Below the pieces are notes generated by a model that saw nothing but the letters and a program-made list of their open reading frames with translations, made no database searches and was not told the DNA's origin. Both the position numbers and the translations under genes were made by a program. A stretch of DNA of 64,000 nt, from positions 41,328,001 to 41,392,000 of the forward strand of contig NC_090986.1 in NCBI RefSeq assembly GCF_041146395.1. Reading direction: 5' to 3'. Positions 61,861-64,000 of the stretch are shown piece after piece (positions within the stretch are counted from its first letter, which is position 1; every line of letters starts with the position of its first letter). The stretch comes from Eulemur rufifrons. Lineage: Eukaryota; Chordata; Mammalia; Primates; Lemuridae.

Positions 61861-62124
61861 GGATATTCAGTGACATAAAGAGATTTAAAATATATGACAA
61901 AGTGAAGGAAAAGCAGTGTATACGGTACTTTAATTTGGGATTGTACTTTTTAATGTGTGTAATTTTTTTCACTTAGAACAAATTAGGGAAAACTCCACTG
62001 AAGTTTTTATGATGGCTATTTTCAAATGGAGATTTTGTACTTCTCTTTTGCCAATATTTTTTTTACAAGAGACTTGTATGTTACTTTTATAAATGAGAAA
62101 ATCTGCATGACACAAAAATATAGT

Positions 62125-62464
62125 CAGCTCTCTGTATCTACAGTTTCCACATCTGTGGATTCAACCAACTGTGGATCTGGAGGGTGGAGGGTAGGGGGTA
62201 GAATAAAAAATAATACAACAATAAAAATAATACAACAATAAAAATAATACTGGTTTTAAAAACACAGTATAGTGACTATTTACATAGCATTTACATTGTA
62301 TTGGGTATTCTAAATAATCTAGAGATGATTTAAAGTACATGGGAGGATATGTGCAGGTTATATGCAAATACTATAACATTTTTATAAGGGACTTGAGCAT
62401 CTGAAGATTTTGGTATCCATGGGGGTCCTGGAACCAATTCTCTACAGATCTCGAGGGATGACTG
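62125..62464 (+). mobile_element. MER2/Tigger-type DNA transposon, near-complete
   Basis: Ends 'cagctctctgtatctacagt' and (right, inward) 'cagtcatccctcgagatctg' correspond to MER2 termini; inner strings 'tttacatagcatttacattg', 'ctagagatgatttaaagtac' and 'ataagggacttgagcatctg' agree. A short local tandem array (aataatacaacaataaa, 62204-62250) lies inside. TA follows the right end; the left TA is offset by two bases. Confidence 0.8.
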
Positions 62465-62509
62465 TATGTCCAAATTTGACTTTCTATCTCATCCCACAAG
62501 CTTTAGTCT

Positions 62510-63030
62510 CCTCCTGCCTTCCCTGACTTGGTAAATGGTACCGTGCCTAAAACTGGGGGGTCATGCTGGACTTCTTCATTTCTCCCCCCAATGTCATCCC
62601 CATTCCCAAACCTGTCAATTCTATCTCCTAAATATCCCTCCAATTGACGCTCTTCTCTATCCCCATTTCTACTACCTTAATGCAGGCCCTCAATAGCTTT
62701 CAGCTAGATTTCAGAAATAGTCTGACCTTCCTGAAATGTAAATCCTGTGCTACCAACACACTCCACCCACCTTCCCAATTAACCTCTCCTTAAAGGTCTT
62801 CCAGTGGCCTTTAAAAACCATCTGCCGCTTCCACCACATTAAGTGGTGTCCTTCAGGATCTGCTCCTGCACACTTCTCGAACCACATGTCTTCACCCGTC
62901 TTTCTCCCTTTTCCAGAAGTGTGTTTCTCTCCCTCTCTTTGCCTGCCTTTCTCTTACCTTTTTTCCAGGCTCAGTTCAGGCCTCTTCCTTCTCAGAATTC
63001 ATCAAAAAATCTTTGCAGACCATCCTGAGC
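62510..63030 (+). repeat. L2 (LINE2) fragment
   Basis: 'tcatgctggacttcttcatt' with 'cccaaacctgtcaattctat', 'cctaaatatccctccaattg', 'agtggcctttaaaaaccatc' and 'ctcagttcaggcctcttcct' follow the L2 ORF2 3' region. No intact frame. Confidence 0.65.
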
Positions 63031-64000
63031 TAGGTTAGGCGTATCTTCTTTATGCAATCATGGCCCCTTTTCACAAAGTATTATACTGTCTATTTTCCTG
63101 GTGGCTGTCAGAAGATTTTGGTATCTGAAAGAGACAGGTACAGCAGGAATTCTTCTAATAAAAGAACCGGATTTTGCACTATGATGGCTTATGGTTTAAA
63201 ACAGTGTCTGCCCTGATGGCTTCAGAGATAACCAACATCTAGATTATGCTTATATTTCTTGTGCTTATATAAAAAAATATATTAAATATAACAATAATTA
63301 TATTTATCCCATCTCTAATTATCCCACCTCTACCCACAAAAATACATCTTTCAGTGCCAGTAATTAAAGGATTATGATGTCAGTATTTACATAATGGTAT
63401 TCAGACAGGTAGGTTCAATTCTATATTTGGAAATGGACGACAGAGAGAAACAAGAAGCCAGAATGTATAATGATTAAGAAATGAACATACAGAGGAAAAC
63501 GTGGATGTGCTAGAAAGCAAAAGGAGAACAACAACAAAGAAACACCAAGGTTACTGCCATATTCTGCCATATATCACTCCTCCAAAAGGCAGAAAAACCT
63601 TAAAGAAGTTTTCAGTGCAGGCTTAGAATGGTGACTGCTTCACCCACTGGACAAAGGCAAGGATCCTAAAATCGTTAACCAAGAGGAGTTACATGGGTTG
63701 AGAAACCTTTGGTTCTTATCTATCCACTCCCCCACCGTGTACACAGACATCTCATTAAGAGATCGACTGAGATGGTAACATTCAAAACATGGGACCAACC
63801 TGGTAATTTGAAAAGCAGTTGGTTATTTTCTTCCTACTATGAAGATCTTAAGGGGTTTTTTTTGGTTTGTTTTTTGGGGTTTTTTTTTTTTTTTTTTTTG
63901 CTGGTGGTTGTTTTTATAACATATAGAGGGATTTCCTATCATTGAGCTCAAATTATTTAACATAAATCTCAGGCCTTTTCTTTTAAAGGTCCTGCATTCT
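63031..64000. other. Upstream flank, no gene
   Basis: Single-copy. Poly-T/G tract at 63851-63900 with ggggtttttttt units. No repeat family or coding exon recognised up to the window end. Confidence 0.5.

Overview
The window is nuclear DNA of a primate, most likely a strepsirrhine (lemur-like). All the near-full-length Alu copies of the younger type are dimers whose left monomer reads 'cctagcactctgggagg', with an expanded A-rich middle segment ('aaattagctggacaac' then 'taaaaatatatagaaa') and a right monomer with 'gaggttgctgtgagctag'. This is the layout I know from lemur and galago Alus, not from monkeys or apes. Young L1 3' ends carry a poly-G stretch followed by 'cctaaacttttgtaccc', which also fits. 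Species cannot be fixed from the sequence.

The only protein-coding gene I can support is on the minus strand. A CpG island at about 55.6-57.3 kb surrounds a 23-codon first coding exon (56130 down to 56062) that ends in a consensus splice donor in phase 0. Its peptide, ending in AFAEAQRWVE, matches the start of the calponin-homology region of LMO7 (LIM domain only 7). The paralogue LIMCH1 is the alternative. The remaining 56 kb on the left is then the first coding intron, and I found no further coding exon in it. The right-hand 7 kb lies upstream of the promoter.

The intron is a stack of transposon layers. The oldest are L2 and MIR pieces, MER5/Charlie hAT fragments, Tigger/MER2 pogo elements, L1M and HAL1-like pieces and MLT1 (MaLR) LTRs. 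Above these lie Alus with clear target-site duplications (at 0.26, 8.7, 10.4, 12.7, 29.4, 32.7, 33.6, 46.5 and 48.5 kb) and young L1 3' ends (at 3.8, 16.8-17.6, 46.3 and 48.8 kb). Nesting gives the order of insertion: Alu into MLT1, Alus and L2 in or next to L1M, and a half-Alu into L1M.

Upstream of the promoter, a nearly complete but decayed mariner element (59261-60523) with 5' and 3' terminal repeats and a TA duplication has landed inside a MIR. Further right are an L1M broken by an LTR-like block and a free left Alu monomer, a MER2 and an L2. No rRNA, tRNA, CRISPR or other RNA gene was seen.

The best points for follow-up are the mariner (family, age, species range), the LMO7 first exon with its upstream frame that stays open for about 240 codons, an inverted Alu pair in the intron, a monomeric Alu insertion with target duplication, and two extreme L1 truncations. 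No clearly new biological system is visible.
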